This document shows, in pieces, positions 63,474 through 64,000 of a DNA stretch of 64,000 bases. The DNA is taken from positions 310,001-374,000 of the forward strand of contig NZ_FNZG01000001.1 in assembly GCF_900109195.1 (NCBI RefSeq), in the 5' to 3' direction. Each line of letters opens with the position of its first letter. Position 1 is the stretch's first letter. Both the position numbers and the translations under genes were made by a program. Origin of the DNA: Pseudooceanicola nitratireducens. GTDB lineage: Bacteria > Pseudomonadota > Alphaproteobacteria > Rhodobacterales > Rhodobacteraceae. The notes under the pieces are model-generated. The model was not told the origin of the DNA, did no database searches, and saw only the letters and a list, made by a program, of their open reading frames with translations.

Positions 63474-64000
63474 AGAGCTGTTTCGCTTCTTCCAAGGTGT
63501 CGAACATATGCAGCTGGCCGCCCATCAGAACGGCGGCCTCACGGGCGAATTTCTGTAGCGTCTCGGGCTGGTGCGACACGATCACCACCGTCGTCGTGCG
63601 CAGCCGTTCCCGAAGGATGTCCCCGGCCTTGCGGTTGAATTCCACATCCGTGCTGGCCGGCATGCCTTCGTCGATCAGGTACATGTCAAAGTCTAGCGCC
63701 AGCATCAGCGAAAACGAAAACCGCGCCCGCATGCCCGACGAATAGGTGCCAAGAGGCTGGTCGAAATATTCCCCCAGCCCGCACAGCCAGCGGCAGTAGG
63801 CCTCGACGTAATCCGGGTCCAGCCCGTAGATCCGTGCGATATAGCGCGAGTTCTCCATGGCCGAGTGCTTGTTGACCACGCCGCCCATGAAGCCAAGCGG
63901 GAACGAGATGCGGCAGTCGCGCCTGATCTCGCCCTCGTCCGGTTTTTCCAGCCCCGCCATCATGTTGATCAGCGTCGTCTTGCCGGTGCCGTTCGGGGCA
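63451..64000 (-). CDS. kpsT: capsule export ABC ATPase KpsT-like (5' end missing)
   Basis: 182 residues are visible; the gene continues beyond the window end. Walker A is PNGTGKTTLIN at the very edge. The signature region reads TYSSGMRARFSFSLMLALDF, the SSGM form typical of polysaccharide exporters in place of LSGGQ. Walker B is YLIDEGMPASTD, and the switch His is in VIVSHQPETLQ. The length and the lack of extra domains fit KpsT. Overlaps kpsE. Confidence 0.9.
   Translation of the reverse strand, partial: APNGTGKTTLINMMAGLEKPDEGEIRRDCRISFPLGFMGGVVNKHSAMENSRYIARIYGLDPDYVEAYCRWLCGLGEYFDQPLGTYSSGMRARFSFSLMLALDFDMYLIDEGMPASTDVEFNRKAGDILRERLRTTTVVIVSHQPETLQKFAREAAVLMGGQLHMFDTLEEAKQLYDYETQG

Overview
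The window is high-GC DNA packed with alphaproteobacterial genes. The gene set and order suggest a member of the Rhodobacteraceae (Roseobacter/Paracoccus/Rhodobacter-like). Evidence for this is the smo-type polyol operon closely resembling that of Rhodobacter sphaeroides, a cobalt nitrile hydratase trio, an amidase–PBP1A–prfB neighbourhood, a five-gene urea ABC transporter, and the beginning of a KpsE/KpsT capsule-export locus. Species cannot be assigned from this sequence alone. I found no rRNA, tRNA, CRISPR array, insertion sequence, integrase or prophage gene.

Layout. (1) Positions 1-12258, plus strand: a tightly packed catabolic cluster with three acyl-CoA dehydrogenases (two of them adjacent and probably one heteromer), two short-chain dehydrogenases (one with a degenerate second domain), TctB/TctA transporter membrane subunits without a visible TctC, an SMP-30 lactonase, a class III CoA-transferase, a crotonase and a GMC oxidoreductase. 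Together they look like uptake, CoA activation and beta-oxidation-like degradation of an unidentified carboxylate. (2) 12328-15070: an AEC permease (minus strand) beside a Co-type nitrile hydratase (alpha, beta, accessory). (3) 15237-24777: cell wall and housekeeping genes (AmiC-type amidase, PBP1A, RF2), an aldose-epimerase-like protein, an amidase-signature enzyme and a DUF2189 membrane protein. (4) 24860-32930: TamB/TamA (minus), then a divergent Pro/Ala-rich secreted protein and an SRPBCC protein. (5) 33333-39721: urtABCDE. (6) 39725-42186: a 24-aa membrane microprotein, Dtd, nitroreductase and a zinc-ribbon protein, all minus strand. (7) 42347-47263, minus: a compact XpaC-TelA-DUF2927-SPFH/GYF-NTF2-like cluster, headed by an overlapping 28-aa membrane ORF and continuing into the zinc-ribbon gene. 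This is the best candidate here for a poorly described multi-protein system. (8) 47379-49093: RluB and TadA. (9) 49119-59464: fructokinase, a LacI-type regulator and the smoEFGK-smoS-mtlK-xylB polyol operon; sorbitol and mannitol become fructose and then fructose-6-P, and arabitol becomes xylulose and then xylulose-5-P. (10) 59948-64000, minus: phosphoglucomutase/phosphomannomutase, KpsE-like and KpsT-like capsule export genes, cut by the window end.

Non-coding structure is the other notable content. Two families of structured dispersed repeats occur in intergenic DNA: family I has three copies, two of them inside ABC-transporter operons, and family II has two copies. Both show conserved stems with changed sequences. 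The LacI-type gene is flanked by two intergenic regions that share an exact 11-bp inverted motif, which is probably its operator. Stable hairpins follow several genes, including both transporter binding-protein genes.
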